Shown piece after piece: positions 1-10,077 of a stretch of 64,000 nucleotides of DNA (position 1 is its first letter; every line of letters begins with the position of its first letter). Source of the stretch: Azorinus chamasolen. Its lineage: Eukaryota; Mollusca; Bivalvia; Cardiida; Solecurtidae. The stretch spans positions 79,963,445 through 80,027,444 of the forward strand of contig OY755243.1 of the NCBI GenBank assembly GCA_963576725.1, read 5' to 3'. Below the pieces are notes generated by a model that did no database searches, was not told the DNA's origin, and saw only the letters and a program-made list of their open reading frames with translations. The translations under genes were made by a program, and so were the position numbers.

Positions 1-152
1 ACATTTTCAAGACTATACTGCGACTCAAGACGCTATACTGTGATCACTCTAGTATTGTCTCAAAGAGACGATTCTAAAGAGTTGGACCATATAGGGTTTG
101 GTCGAGAAATACTATTTTAATATTTGGGTACACACCTTTATTTATAGCTCTG
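1..152. mobile_element. PalC hairpin MITE, left end cut by window
   Basis: Contains the degenerate PalC hairpin (GTCTCAAAGAGACGATTCT centre) and the closing motif of the family, a 'GGGTACACACCTTTAT...AGCTCTGG' tail. The left arm is diverged. Confidence 0.6.
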
Positions 153-263
153 GTAGGGTCTATTCTTTTTGCTAATGAAATTATAATAGATCTGACTCCA
201 CTGTTTCATAATGTTCCATTATAAAAATCAGCTAACAAATATTCATGGTTTACCTGTTTTCAG

Positions 264-426
264 GGCACTAGCTAGGAACTGCAATGCTCCAGTTGATACC
301 AAAGTTGGTGCCACAGCCAAGGATTGGAAGGCCGGAAAGGCAGTGCGTGTTGTCAGGAACTGTAAATTAAGAAAACATTCCGAGTTTGCGCCAGAGGAAG
401 GCAACAGATACGATGGGATCTATAAG
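264..426 (+). CDS. UHRF1: UHRF1 exon: SRA domain, middle part
   Basis: Preceded by TTTTCAG and followed by GTTGAC. It starts on the third base of a codon and ends in phase 0. The encoded [20 protein letters not shown] and [10 protein letters not shown] segments are hallmark SRA sequence that contacts methylated DNA. Confidence 0.93.
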
Positions 427-3400
427 GTTGACACACATTAGATTTAGTTTACATTAATCCTGTCCCTCGTATAAATACATCTTTATGCCCCTGCAAATAG
501 AGTAAATCCAGATCAGACAGCTCCTGTAAGGATCCATGTGATCAGGGTCCCCTTTGTTTGCTCATAGAATATCTTAGATCTGACTCGGTACTATTTGCCA
601 TATAAAAGTACTCACTTATATAACAATACAAGAGTGTTCAGAGGAACACGTGTGTCACCTGCTCGCAGCTGACACAAAAACTTATTGTTAATATGAAAAA
701 GGGGGATAACTCAAAAAATATTGATGCTAGAGTTGTGGCCCTTGTGCATGACACTTCCTCATCATGCAAACAAAGTTTACCCGATCAGACGGCTCGTTTA
801 GGAGCTGTCTGATGAGGGTCTGCCCCGTTTGCTTATGGAATTAGTTTCTTACAATCGCCAAATATTTCTTGTTCATATAGCTGCTCATTACAAATATTAT
901 GATTATTATTATTCATGCAGACATTATTTCTTACATGAATATTCATTGTATAAAGGGCTTGGGGTTAAAAAGCCTTCTGTCTAACTTTAGGTTGTGAAGT
1001 ACTGGCCTGAGGCAGGAAAGTCTGGTTTCTTGGTTTGGCGATACATGTTACAGCGTGATGATCCCACTCCAGCCCCCTGGACAACTGAAGGCAAAAAAAG
1101 GGTCAAGAAATTAGGACTTGTTATGCAGGTAAAGAGGAAGACCCGGGAGTTTTATATACTGCTTGAAAGTTTTTGCTGCCATTGCGATTGTGTGCATTGC
1201 GATTGTGTGATTAACCCATTCTCTCATAGGCTATTTTTAGATCCAACCACTTTGAATAAATCTACCCAAAGGAGCATTAATTAGCTAGAGAAAAGGGAAA
1301 TTTTAGAATTTTGTAGTTTGAAACCACTGTGATAAATAGAGCATTTGCTCCTATAGGAGCAAATGCTCTATTTACCACAATTGTTTCAACAGGTGATTTT
1401 TAGAGGTGTAGAAAGGCGTATTTATGGAGGAAAGGGTTAACTATGCAAATAGTTTGGATCCAGATTAGATGCCAAGTATTTCTGGGTCTCATCAGGATCC
1501 ATATTGTTTGTGCTGAAATTATGTTTTGAAACAAAAGAAGCAAAAGACTGAAAGGTGACCATATTTGGAAGAGAAAGAGTTAATAATATGAATGCTGAAT
1601 ATTCAAAGAGGAATAATTTGTGAGTCTATATAATTTGCTAAAGGATTTTAAATGACAAACTGTGCTGACCCTGCTCTTGAAGGAACCCTCTGGTCCCCAC
1701 TGTTTGTAAATACCAGTACATTTATTTCTGCATCAATGGATTGACCCATTCCCTCATATTGATGCTTTTGACGCCTCTGTAAAAGTCACTTTTTGTAAAC
1801 ATTGTGATAAATAGAGCATTAGAAGCAATTGCTCAATTTATCACAATGGTTTCAACACAACACAAGTCTTAAATTTTCCTTTTTTCTAGTAAATGCTCCG
1901 TCTCGGTAGATTTCTTCAAAGAAGTTTGCTCTAAAATAGACCATGAGGGAATGGGTTAAGAGTAGACACTTTGTTGACACTATTATTTGTGTGTTGGAGT
2001 AGGATTACTGTGTCGTCTGCCCTTCAATCTGTAGTCCATTGAGAACTGAAACAGACCAGTCACTAAGTGTTCAGATATTGAACCTTTTACTCCATAGATA
2101 CACCTTGTTACACCTTTGCAAATGCAGTTGACTGAGACAGGAGTCCTACAACAGCCATCTGATCACGGTCTGCTCTGTTTTTCTTCTGAAATGATATTGA
2201 TCTGACTCTAGTTTCAGCGATGGTAAACAGTTTCCCTATTCATGGTGCCCTTATAAAAATTCAGCTGATTCATAGTCATACATGTACAATGTAAATACAT
2301 GATTTCTTGCACAAAGTTTCATGGAACAAAGGGTGAATATGTTTTTCCTGTTTCCAGTACCCTGAAGGTTATCTTGAGGCTCAAGCCCAGAAGGAAAAGG
2401 AGAAGGAAGAAGCTGCAGAGAAAACCCCTGCAAAGGGCAAAAAGGGCAAACGAAAGAGAAAAGATAGTGACCAGGAGACTGAAGAAGGTCAGTTCAAGAT
2501 AAAAAAAATAATATAGAGGTCCAGATAAGATGTGTAAATTAAAACATTTTCAATAATAATTTCTTCATTTCTCCACAAAACCGTATGTTGTGACCACTCT
2601 TCAGAATTGTCTTTTTGAGACAATTCTAAAGAGTGGTTATAACATAGGCTTTGGTGGAGAAATGACGATTTGAGTATGCATATTAAACCATTAGAATGTT
2701 ACGGGAGAATATGTTACCATAGTGAACAGTTTTAATCCAGATTAGATATCATAATGAATAACATCTGTGTCAAAACTGGTTTACATTCCGATAGTGATAT
2801 TGAAAATATAGTAAAATTGAAAATACAGTAAAACCCGACTACAAACTAAATCCAAATTGAATCTGATCCTGTGATGTTAAGACAATTTGTAGCTTAATGC
2901 AGGATGAAAGTTATGCAGAAAGCTCCTCTAGGAGTGAATATATTCACACTAAAGGGGGGGAATTATGTTTTGCATCCGTCCATCTATGTGTCACGCTTCT
3001 ACGTGTAGTTGGTTTTCACAGTTTTTTCATTGCGAAGCACCACCACGGGGGCATCGCTGTGTCTTACAGACACAATTTTTCTAGTTTTTGTCTTGCTTTA
3101 ACCCTTTCCTTTATAAATACGCCTTTCTACGCCTCTGTAAAAGTCACTTAATAAAACCATTGTGATAAATAGAGCATTTGCTCCATAGGAGCAAATGCTC
3201 TATTTATTACAATGGTTTCAAAACTATACAATTCTAAAATGTTCCTTTTCTCTATTTAATGCTCCTTTTTGGTAGATTCATTCAAAGAGGTTGGGTCTAA
3301 AAATAGCCTATGGAGGAAAGGGTTAAAACAACCACCTGCTCTTACTGACAACCACAGGATTTGTCTGAGTATGGTTTGCTCTGTTTGCATATGGAATGAA

Positions 3401-5785
3401 TAAGATCTGATTCTGTTACTGCCATGGTAAAAAATGCCTGTTTATTTGCCATTATAAAAAAAACATCTAATAAATATCCATGATGTCATTATTTCTTAGC
3501 CCTTTCCACCATGAATATTCATGTAAGAAGTACTGACATCATGAATATTAATTAGACTAATTTGTATTAATAACACACTGACACAGGAAATTTTGTAAAT
3601 GGCAGAAACTGTAGAATCATATCTGTATTATATTGTAAGCAAACCAGTGCAGACCCTGATCAGATGGCTCCTATAGGAGCCATCTGATCTGGGTCTACTC
3701 TGTTTAGAAAGGCGTATTCACGGAGTAAAGGGTTAAGACTCAGGATTGTGTCTTTTTTTAGATGGAGAGGTTTTACTTTAGTTGTTCATTATTTGCAGCA
3801 AGTTCTCCTAGCAAAAAGACCAAGGTGGCAGTGTATAAGATTGAAGACAGCCAGCGAAAGATGATTAAAGAGGACAAACCAAACAAAAAGTTATGGGATG
3901 AGGTTCTGGGCTTCACCAAGGAAGGAGGACAGGTACTATAATAAATTTCAGCTTTACTATTCCAGGGTTGTCACGAGTCTGGGAAAGGTCAGGGAAATTC
4001 GAGAACTGTAGGGGAAATTTGAAAATATAAGCAAAAGTCAGGGAAATGTCAGGGAATTTTGAAAACATGAGAATTCTTACACCTTCTATCAAGACTATAT
4101 CTCAGCAGATGCTACATATCAGATTAAGAGTTCATACAAGACTTTTTTTGTCTTAAAACTGCTATTTACAACAAAATTGCATGGGGTATATAGTTTTTGT
4201 CCCGTCAGTCCGTCTGTGTATCCTAATACATTGTTGCTCATCTAGCACTTTCATTTCTTGACCAATTTTTCTCAAATTTGCTTTAAGAAAGGTCATGAAA
4301 AAAAACTTGTATGAGTTCAATTTTCAGAGGAATCTGTCTTGGGGAACTCCTTTTTTCTCTTTGGTATGTGAGCTTGCTCACTAAAGTTCTTTAATTATAT
4401 TTATGATAAATATTGATTTGTTCTTATAATTATATGATAAATATTGATTTGTTCTTATATGAAGTAAGTTTAGGATATGGCTCAAGTTTTTTTCTTGTCT
4501 GATGTTGCAGAAGTTTCTTCAGAAGGTCGAAGAGACGTTTACCTGTATTTGCTGCCAGGATGTTGTTTATAAACCAGTCACTACCTCCTGTTCCCACAAC
4601 ATCTGTAAGGTATGTATGAACTTTGTCTAATTTGTATCCAGAGCAACAGATAACTGCGCGTACTCAGACAGATACTGAAATTGTCATTTCTCCACAAAAC
4701 CCTATGTTATGACCACTCTTTAGAATCGTCTCTTCGAAACGATGTTAAAGAGTGGTCACAACATAGGGTTTAGTGGAAAAATAAAGGAGTTATACTTGAA
4801 AACGTTTTAATTTTACGCATCTTATCTGGACATCTGTGTACTTGTAATAAATTTGGCAAGGGTCTTTTGGTATACTAATGGATTTTATTAGTGAATTTTA
4901 AGACTGACTGTGGTTGTCCAAATTTTAACTTTATGAATAGATCTGGTGTGTCTTACCCCTTTGCCAGATAGAGACACCTTTTGGCGTCTTTGGAAATGAT
5001 AGACCCAGGTCAGACAGCTCCTGTAGGAGCCGTCTTACCAAGATCTGCAGATTCTCTAGGTTCTGCTATGGCCAAAAAATCCTGTGTTTGTATTCCATTA
5101 TAAAGATTCTTCCTATATATATCCCTATCTACCCTTTCCTTCATATAAACGCATTTTCATGCATTTGCAAAAAGAGTAGACCCAGATCAGACAGCCCCTA
5201 TAGGAGCTGTCTGATCAGGTTCTTCTCAGTTTGCCAATGGAATCTGATAGATCTGATTCTTTATACCCCCGCAAACTTGTTTGAGGGGGTATACATGAAT
5301 CACCCTATCCGGCAGTCTGTCCGTCCATCCATCCACATTTGAACATGGGTAGTTGGTGTCGTAAACTACTCTTTCAGTTTTAAAGTTACCGAATTTTTAT
5401 ACATAATGACCATGAACGGTAGATGTGCAAAGATGCAATTCTCATGTGTTTTCTGCTGGCCATTGCAGAATTACCATAGTAAAACGTTCATGTGCTATTA
5501 TTACAATTAATCCAATAAATATGTATGATGTCATTATTTCTATGAATATTCATAGAGTAAAGGGTTAAAATTAGCCATAATTATTTTATTAGCTTGCAAT
5601 ACATTGAATCTAAGACTGTTTTCCTGGTTTTATTTCAGTCCTGTCTTCAAAGGTCATTCAAAGCAGATGTGTACTCGTGTCCTGCGTGCCGTAATGATCT
5701 TGGCAAGGGCTACAGCATGCCATTGAACAAAACATTGTCAGACATTCTGCTAGCATTTTTCCCAGGCTATGAGGCAGGTAGATGA
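264..5785 (+). CDS. UHRF1: UHRF1 E3 ubiquitin ligase, 3' part (six exons)
   Basis: Six exons with AG/GT borders and matching phases encode the last 269 residues of UHRF1 (the vertebrate protein is about 790). UHRF1 reads hemimethylated CpG with its SRA domain, ubiquitinates histone H3 with its RING and recruits DNMT1, keeping CpG methylation through replication in the nucleus. Exons 1-2 hold the second half of the SRA domain ([10 protein letters not shown], then [18 protein letters not shown]). Exons 3-4 are a charged, Lys/Glu-rich linker. Exons 5-6 form the C3HC4 RING ([26 protein letters not shown]) and end FFPGYEAGR, as UHRF proteins do. No frameshift or internal stop is seen. The N-terminal half (UBL, tandem Tudor, PHD, start of SRA) lies left of the window. 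UHRF2 is the alternative, but invertebrates usually carry a single UHRF gene. Confidence 0.95.
454..620. mobile_element. PalA MITE, degenerate (UHRF1 intron)
   Basis: Carries GCAAATAGAGTAAATCCAGA and the mirrored TGATCAGGGTCCC...TTTGTTTGC arm. The hairpin centre is disturbed and the right end is lost. Confidence 0.55.
768..968. mobile_element. PalA MITE (UHRF1 intron)
   Basis: The core hairpin is at 768-831 (GATCAGACGGCTC / GAGCTGTCTGATGAGGG). It is followed by the typical PalA right part with ATGAATATTCAT and a closing AAAGGGCTT just before the second exon. Confidence 0.6.
991..1128 (+). CDS. UHRF1: UHRF1 exon: SRA domain, C-terminal part
   Basis: The acceptor is CTTTAG and the donor GTAAAG. 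Phase 0 at both ends joins ...GIYK to [12 protein letters not shown] without loss, and it ends KKLGLVMQ. Confidence 0.95.
1211..1440. mobile_element. PalB MITE, complete (UHRF1 intron)
   Basis: TTAACCCATTCTCTCATAGG opens the copy and GGAAAGGGTTAA closes it. The core palindrome sits at about 1333-1380 with centre GCTCCTATAGGAGC. Confidence 0.8.
1741..1959. mobile_element. PalB MITE (UHRF1 intron)
   Basis: Begins TTGACCCATTCCCTCATATT (one change in TTAA) and ends GAGGGAATGGGTTAA. The hairpin (1801-1850) has lost part of one arm. Confidence 0.75.
2080..2290. mobile_element. PalA MITE, degenerate (UHRF1 intron)
   Basis: CCTTTTACTCCATAGATACACC is followed by a weak hairpin and the CTGCTCTGTTT arm. 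The far end is not clear. Confidence 0.5.
2358..2487 (+). CDS. UHRF1: UHRF1 exon: SRA exit and basic linker
   Basis: The acceptor is TTTCCAG and the donor GTCAGT, phase 0 to 1. It begins [18 protein letters not shown] and runs into a Lys-rich, nuclear-localisation-like stretch ([10 protein letters not shown]). Confidence 0.92.
2516..2690. mobile_element. PalC hairpin MITE (UHRF1 intron)
   Basis: Starts AGAGGTCCAGATAAGATG. The hairpin of about 45-base arms reads TTTCTCCACAAAACC and its mirror GGTGGAGAAATGACG. Confidence 0.75.
2826..2942. mobile_element. PalD MITE, right half missing (UHRF1 intron)
   Basis: TA then CAGTAAAACCCGACTACAAAC, continuing to AATGCAGGATGAAAGTTATG and AAAGCTCCTCTAGGAG, where similarity stops in mid-hairpin. 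Confidence 0.65.
3108..3326. mobile_element. PalB MITE, complete (UHRF1 intron)
   Basis: TTAACCCTTTCCTTTATAAA to GGAGGAAAGGGTTAA, with a near-perfect palindrome at 3157-3214. The left tip carries PalA-like bases, a hybrid terminus. Confidence 0.8.
3497..3736. mobile_element. PalA MITE (UHRF1 intron)
   Basis: TTAGCCCTTTCCACCATGAA to GGAGTAAAGGGTTAA. The core at 3641-3712 has arms ATGGCTCC / GGAGCCAT. A degenerate PalA half in the opposite sense fills 3360-3496. Confidence 0.8.
3799..3932 (+). CDS. UHRF1: UHRF1 exon: linker before RING
   Basis: The acceptor is TTTGCAG and the donor GTACTA, phase 1 to 0. [20 protein letters not shown] and KLWDEVLGF match the conserved helix that precedes the UHRF RING. 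Confidence 0.9.
4160..4396 (+). mobile_element. Helitron-like fragment (UHRF1 intron)
   Basis: GGGGTATATAGTTTTTGTCC opens the piece. It ends with the hairpin GTGAGCTTGCTCAC followed by TAAAGTTC, the same end as at 22932. The short duplication right after it (two copies of ATATGATAAATATTGATT, 4393-4462) is separate. Confidence 0.5.
4511..4609 (+). CDS. UHRF1: UHRF1 exon: RING finger, first half
   Basis: The acceptor is TTGCAG and the donor GTATGT; 33 codons in phase 0. It encodes [19 protein letters not shown] followed by SCSHNICK, giving the first zinc-ligand cysteines and the RING histidine. Confidence 0.95.
4630..4835. mobile_element. PalC hairpin MITE (UHRF1 intron)
   Basis: Hairpin at 4687-4783 (TTTCTCCACAAAACCCTATG and mirror), followed by the TTGAAAACGTTTTAATTT tail and CTTATCTGGA end. 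Confidence 0.75.
4940..5566. mobile_element. Two PalA MITEs, second split by a 240-bp insert (UHRF1 last intron)
   Basis: A worn PalA lies at 4940-5130. A second starts ACCCTTTCCTTCATATAAAC at 5131 with its core at 5168-5232, and its right part resumes at about 5500 to end AAAGGGTTAA (5557-5566). Between them, 5263-5500 starts ATACCCCCGCAAACTTGTTT and carries CCGTCCATCCATCC, a Helitron-like fragment. Confidence 0.55.
5639..5785 (+). CDS. UHRF1: UHRF1 terminal exon: RING second half and stop
   Basis: The acceptor is TATTTCAG. It encodes [20 protein letters not shown], the last RING cysteines, then the conserved C-terminal helix and FFPGYEAGR before TGA at 5783-5785. Confidence 0.95.
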   Translation, partial: SCLQRSFKADVYSCPACRNDLGKGYSMPLNKTLSDILLAFFPGYEAGR

Positions 5786-5995
5786 AGAGGCTGCTGAGAA
5801 GCAGAAAATTTACAAATACAACGAGTTTCAATTTTGTGGACGCATTGTTTCTGATGAAACTTCTAGAATTGGAATTGATGAAACTGTGTTGATTATTTCA
5901 ATCAATATATCAATGAAATTCTATGTAATATATTGTACCTTAAGTCTAGAGGCTCTTTTGTTGATATGAATTAATTTCAAATCATTTTAGTCCAG

Positions 5996-6001
5996 AATAA
6001 A
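5996..6001 (+). other. Likely UHRF1 poly(A) signal
   Basis: An AATAAA hexamer lies 210 bases after the UHRF1 stop, in AT-rich 3' sequence and just before the next MITE (6037). It would give a short 3' UTR. Confidence 0.6.
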
Positions 6002-6036
6002 GTAATAATACAATACATATACTATACACTGTATAA

Positions 6037-6415
6037 TTAACCCTTTACTCTATTAATCAGGGGTCCAGATAAGATGCGTAAATTAAAATATTTTAAAGTA
6101 TAACTTTATTTCTCCACCAAACCCATGTTGTGACCACTCTATAGAATCGTCTCTTCAATACGATTCTAAAGAGTGGTCACAAAATAGGGTTTGGTGGAGA
6201 AATGACGATTTTAGTATTTGAGTACGCACCTTTATCTGTAGCTCTGATTAATATTCATGTAAGAAATAATGACATACTGAATATTGATAAGCTGAATTTT
6301 TATAATGGTGTATGAACATCAGGTATTTTTCCATAAGCAAACAGCAGACCCTGATCAGACAGCTCCTACAGGACCCATCTGATCAGGGTCTACTCTGTTT
6401 GCAGTGGTGTTAAAG
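6037..6415. mobile_element. PalA MITE split by a PalC copy (6061-6245)
   Basis: TTAACCCTTTACTCTATTAA is interrupted by PalC (GGGGTCCAGATAAGATGCG to CTGTAGCTCTG). PalA then continues with TTAATATTCATGTAAG and its hairpin at 6330-6402. This PalA core is one of the few with fully matching CCTGATC/GATCAGG arms. Confidence 0.75.
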
Positions 6416-6423
6416 TGTGTATA

Positions 6424-6633
6424 CAGGTAAACCCCCTCTAAACCAGATGTTAAATTTAATATAAATATTGGTCTTGGAGGCAGGTGGCAGCTTAATGTAG
6501 GGTTAAAAGTGATGCAGAAAGCTCTTTAAGAGCTTTCTGCATCACTTTCACCCTGCATTAGGCAGCCATCTGCCTAGAAGTACATGTATCAATTCTTCTC
6601 TACTAGAATTCTGGTTCAGAGGGTTTTTTACTG
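6424..6633. mobile_element. PalD MITE, complete
   Basis: Flanked by TA on both sides. CAGGTAAACCCCCTCTAAAC at the left and GAGGGTTTTTTACTG at the right. The hairpin spans about 6490-6572 (AAAGTGATGCAGAAAGCTC and mirror). Confidence 0.8.
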
Positions 6634-6744
6634 TACCTATGAAGTAAGGGGGTGACATGGCTTGTTAAACAGCTTTGATCTCTTGTTTAACATATTGGAT
6701 GATCAGAGCTGTAGGTTGTTGGTAAATTGTTACATATATCCGTG

Positions 6745-6939
6745 TTAACCCTTTCCCTCATATAAACGTGTTTTCACGCATTTAAAACCAAGAAGACCCA
6801 GATGAGATGGCTCCTAGAGGAGCCGTCTGATCAGGGTCTGCTCTGTTTGCTAATAGAATTTGATAGATCTAATTCTTTGCTTTCTAAAATGCCAACACTG
6901 TTCCACCTTCGATACAACTATTTACAGGGAAAGGGTTAA
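6745..6939. mobile_element. PalA MITE, complete
   Basis: TTAACCCTTTCCCTCATATA to CAGGGAAAGGGTTAA. The core has AGACCCAGAT against GATCAGGGTCT, the usual A-A mismatch. Confidence 0.85.
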
Positions 6940-7088
6940 CCAAAATCCTTCCTGACTGCACCCATTAGAGTAGCATTAGAAAGACAAATTCTAATGAGTA
7001 ATGATAGTGTAGCATTAAGGAGGGAAATTCTAATGAGTAATTATAAGGTATGGTTTGGTGGAGAAAATATTAAATACTTCTTACATTT

Positions 7089-7258
7089 TACCTGATAGAC
7101 TTTTTACTCCTTTGCAAATAGTACACCCATATCAGAGAGCCATGTAGGAGCTGTCTGATCTAGGTCTGCTCCTTTTGCGTACGAAATAATATAGATCCGA
7201 GTCAACGGTTGGCAGACTCTGTATTCATATGCCATTATAAAATGTATAAAATTTAATC
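7089..7258. mobile_element. PalA MITE, degenerate
   Basis: CTGATAGACTTTTTACTCC, hairpin at 7110-7180 (GTAGGAGCTGTCTGATC), then AATATAGATCCGAGT and CATTATAAAA. The right terminus is lost. The stretch 6940-7088 holds only a short PalC-like tail. Confidence 0.55.
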
Positions 7259-7394
7259 TTAATTAAATTTCATGAGATTGTTCATCAGGTATAGAATTAA
7301 ATAATCTCTACATGAGGAGCACTTGGAGATGCATGAAACATGTATACCCTGAAATAATATATTTTGGCAGCTGAAAGTGTGAATAACTGTCGGC

Positions 7395-7861
7395 CCTTTA
7401 CTCTCTAAATATTTTTGTAAGAAATAATGACATGAATACTTATTTGCCGAATTTCTATGATAATATTTGTACACGGGAATACTTGGCTATGACAGAATCT
7501 GTATCAGTCGGATCTGTATTATTCTATAAGCAAACGGAGAAGACCCCTGTCAGATGGTTTCTAATGAAGAGCCATCTAATCTCGGTCTTCTCGATTCGCA
7601 AAGTGGTATATATGGAGTAAACAGTTAACCCTTTACTCCATGTATACACCTTTGCAAACAGAGTAGACCCAGATCACATGTCTCCTATAGGAGCCGTCTG
7701 ATCAGGGTCTGCTCTGTTTGCTTTTGATATAGATGTGATTTTTCAGTTTCTGTCATGGCCAGAACTTAAAATGTGTTTATGTGCTATTATAAAAAAAAAA
7801 ATATCTAATTAATATTCATGACGTCATTACTAACATGAGTATTCATAAAGGAAAGGCTTAA
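7395..7861. mobile_element. Two PalA MITEs sharing one TTAA (7625-7628)
   Basis: The first ends ATGGAGTAAACAGTTAA and the second begins on that same TTAA (TTAACCCTTTACTCCATGTA) and ends at 7861 (AAAGGCTTAA). The second core is at 7653-7722, the first at 7530-7602. Confidence 0.8.
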
Positions 7862-7926
7862 GCAGGCAGCTGAAAGTGTGAAGTAGAGTATTCTATGGTG
7901 TTACAAAGTAAACTGAATCTTGAGAC

Positions 7927-8275
7927 TTTGCTTCATAGGCTATTTTTAGACCCATCCACTTAGAATGAATCTACCAAAAAGGAGCATTAACTAGAGAAAA
8001 GGAAAATGTTATAATTGTGTAGTATAGAAACCATTGTGATAAAATAGAGCATTTGCTCTATAGGAGCAAATGCTCTATTTATCACAAAGGTTTCAACAGA
8101 TGATTTTTACAGAGGGTTAGAAAGGCGTATCTATGGAGGAAAGGGTTAACCCTTTGCTTCTTATTTACACATTTTAACACTTGCAAACAGGCCTAGACCC
8201 AGATCAGAGAGCTGTAGGAGCCGTCTGATCAAGGTCTGTTCTGTTTGCCTGAATGATCTAATAGGTCTAAATCAA
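7927..8275. mobile_element. PalB then PalA sharing one TTAA (8146-8149)
   Basis: PalB (CATAGGCTATTTTTAGACCC to GGAAAGGGTTAA) has its palindrome at 8034-8086. PalA starts on the shared TTAA and breaks off after its hairpin. A 12-G run lies at 8291-8302; 8303-8645 shows nothing recognisable apart from a short duplicated TTCATTAAATTGTG. Confidence 0.75.
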
Positions 8276-8711
8276 GTTATTGAATTTAATGGGGGGGGGG
8301 GGTGTTGGCATGAAATATAGGTAGCTGGAGTTGGGATCGAGGCTGTCATATGTGGGTATTTCATCGCCTTTAGTGACATTTCTAGTTTGTACTATATTAC
8401 AGAAAATGTAGCATGTCAATAGCTATGTCGAATGTGTACATATTGTTCTTTGTTCTTCATTTTTATTATATAAAAGATTTTTACATGTATTATGTAATAA
8501 TTATGATATCCCCAGCATTAAATGTGTTAATTCATGTATTGCAAACATTCATTAAATTGTGTTAATTCATGTACTGTTTTGCAAACATTCATTAAATTGT
8601 GTATCAAACATGTTATCAGTCTTCAACATTAATTTACATTTCCAGCAACCTTTTACTCCATGAATATTCATGTAAGAAATAAGATACCAGTATGTATGAA
8701 TATTAATTAGC

Positions 8712-8868
8712 TTAACCCAATACCTCATATGCTATTTTTAGATCCAACCTCTTTGTATAAATCTACCAAAAAAGGAGCATTTACTAAAGAAAAGGATTTT
8801 TTTAGAATTGTGTAGTTCTGACGCCACTGTGACTTTTACAGAGGTGTCAATATGAGGGAATGGGTTAG
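8712..8868. mobile_element. PalB MITE with deleted hairpin
   Basis: TTAACCCAATACCTCATATG to GAGGGAATGGGTTA. The palindrome is gone; only CACTGTGAC remains where it should be. Confidence 0.7.
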
Positions 8869-8900
8869 TATTGATAATGGCTAATGAACAAACAATGGCA

Positions 8901-8960
8901 TATCGAGGGCTTGGTGCAAAACTATTCTAACTCCTTCACATTGCACCAAGCCCTCGATAT
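8901..8960. mobile_element. PalG hairpin, centre deleted
   Basis: TATCGAGGGCTTGGTGCAA and its exact mirror enclose a 21-base loop. The longer copy at 60240-60324 shows that the right half of the stem is missing here. It sits inside a PalA whose right part runs to 9223. Confidence 0.7.
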
Positions 8961-9223
8961 GGACTGTAAAAACTGTATAATCAGATAAATATAATTACAT
9001 AAGCAAACTGAGCAAGCCCGGGTCAGACGGCTCCTAGAGTCTTATGTCTGATTGCTGATTCTATGGTTTCTGCATTGGTCAAAGTTGCCTATGTTCTTAT
9101 TGGCATTATAAAACTAATTAAATGGTGATGACATTTCTTTCATGAAGTAAAATATCCTTAAGATTTAGCTTTATAATGGCCAAACTTGTTTTGCAAAGGC
9201 GTATTGATGGAGTAAAGGGTTAA
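8961..9223. mobile_element. PalA MITE, right part
   Basis: Continues after the PalG insertion (ATAATCAGATAAATATAATT, AGCAAACTGAGCAAGCCCGG) and closes GGAGTAAAGGGTTAA. Confidence 0.6.
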
Positions 9224-9274
9224 AGAATATAAGATATTTAGTTTCTATGTAGTCTTGCTTTCTGTACATTGCCC

Positions 9275-9613
9275 AGTGTTAACCTTTTATGCCATGAATA
9301 TTCATATCAGTAATAAATTCAATATGAAGTTTTACCTTGGCAGAAACTAGAAATATACATGTATCTGTTATTTGATAAGCAAACAGAGCAGATTCTAATC
9401 AGACAGCTGCAACAGGAGCAGTCTGATCTCTGTGTACTCTTGTTGTACAGGACAGGATTCACTAATGTCCCTTGCAAACATTGTAGACCCAAATGAGAGG
9501 GCTCCAAGAGTAGCCCTTCACCAAGGTCTACACTGTTTGTCATGTTACACTTTTCTTTAGAAAAATCCCTTAATATTCACCAAAGCTTGACCGGTTTAAA
9601 TTTTAAGGGTTAA
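9275..9613. mobile_element. PalA followed by PalF fragment
   Basis: PalA from TTAACCTTTTATGCCATGAA with core at 9379-9444, then a PalF piece (AGTGAC-like ACTAATGTCCCTTGCAAAC, GTAGACCCAAATGAGAGGG) ending AAGGGTTAA. Confidence 0.55.
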
Positions 9614-9710
9614 AATAACTTCTGTATCAGGACAAGGGTTAAAGCTTGTGAGATATGCAATATTCAATTCTCTATAGTTTAATACAAAACTTTGGTAATA
9701 CATTGAAAAC

Positions 9711-10077
9711 TTAACCCTTTGAATACAAGAAACAAATGTACTGGCACTTGCAAACAGTGCAGACCCAAATTATAGGGCTCCTAGAGGAGCCTCTGATTAT
9801 GGTATGCATGGATTGTCATTCACATTTCTCCTGTAAAGTTTACCCTTTCATGCTGAATGGACTTAACTGTTAAACAATGATGGACCATTTAACTTCAGCA
9901 TTCAAAGGGTTAACCCATTCCCTCATATTGACGCCTCTGTAAAAGTCACTTTTTAAAACCATTGTGATAAATAACTACTCGATTCTGAAAAAAATCCTTT
10001 TGTCGAGAGAATGCTCATTTTCGGTAGATTTATTCAGTGAGGTTGGGTCTTAAAATAGCCCGTGAGGAAATGGGTTG
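9711..10077. mobile_element. PalF then PalB (hairpin deleted) sharing TTAA 9910-9913
   Basis: PalF: TTAACCCTTTGAATACAAGA to GCATTCAAAGGGTTAA with a weak GGCTCCTAGAGGAGCC hairpin. PalB follows on the same TTAA but keeps only ATTGTGATAAATA of its palindrome before the right-hand segment. Confidence 0.65.

Noticed and set aside
8291..8302. Poly-G tracts here and near 13570 as G-quadruplex regulators
   Set aside because: Simple homopolymer runs in decayed MITE sequence; length may also be unreliable in assembly.
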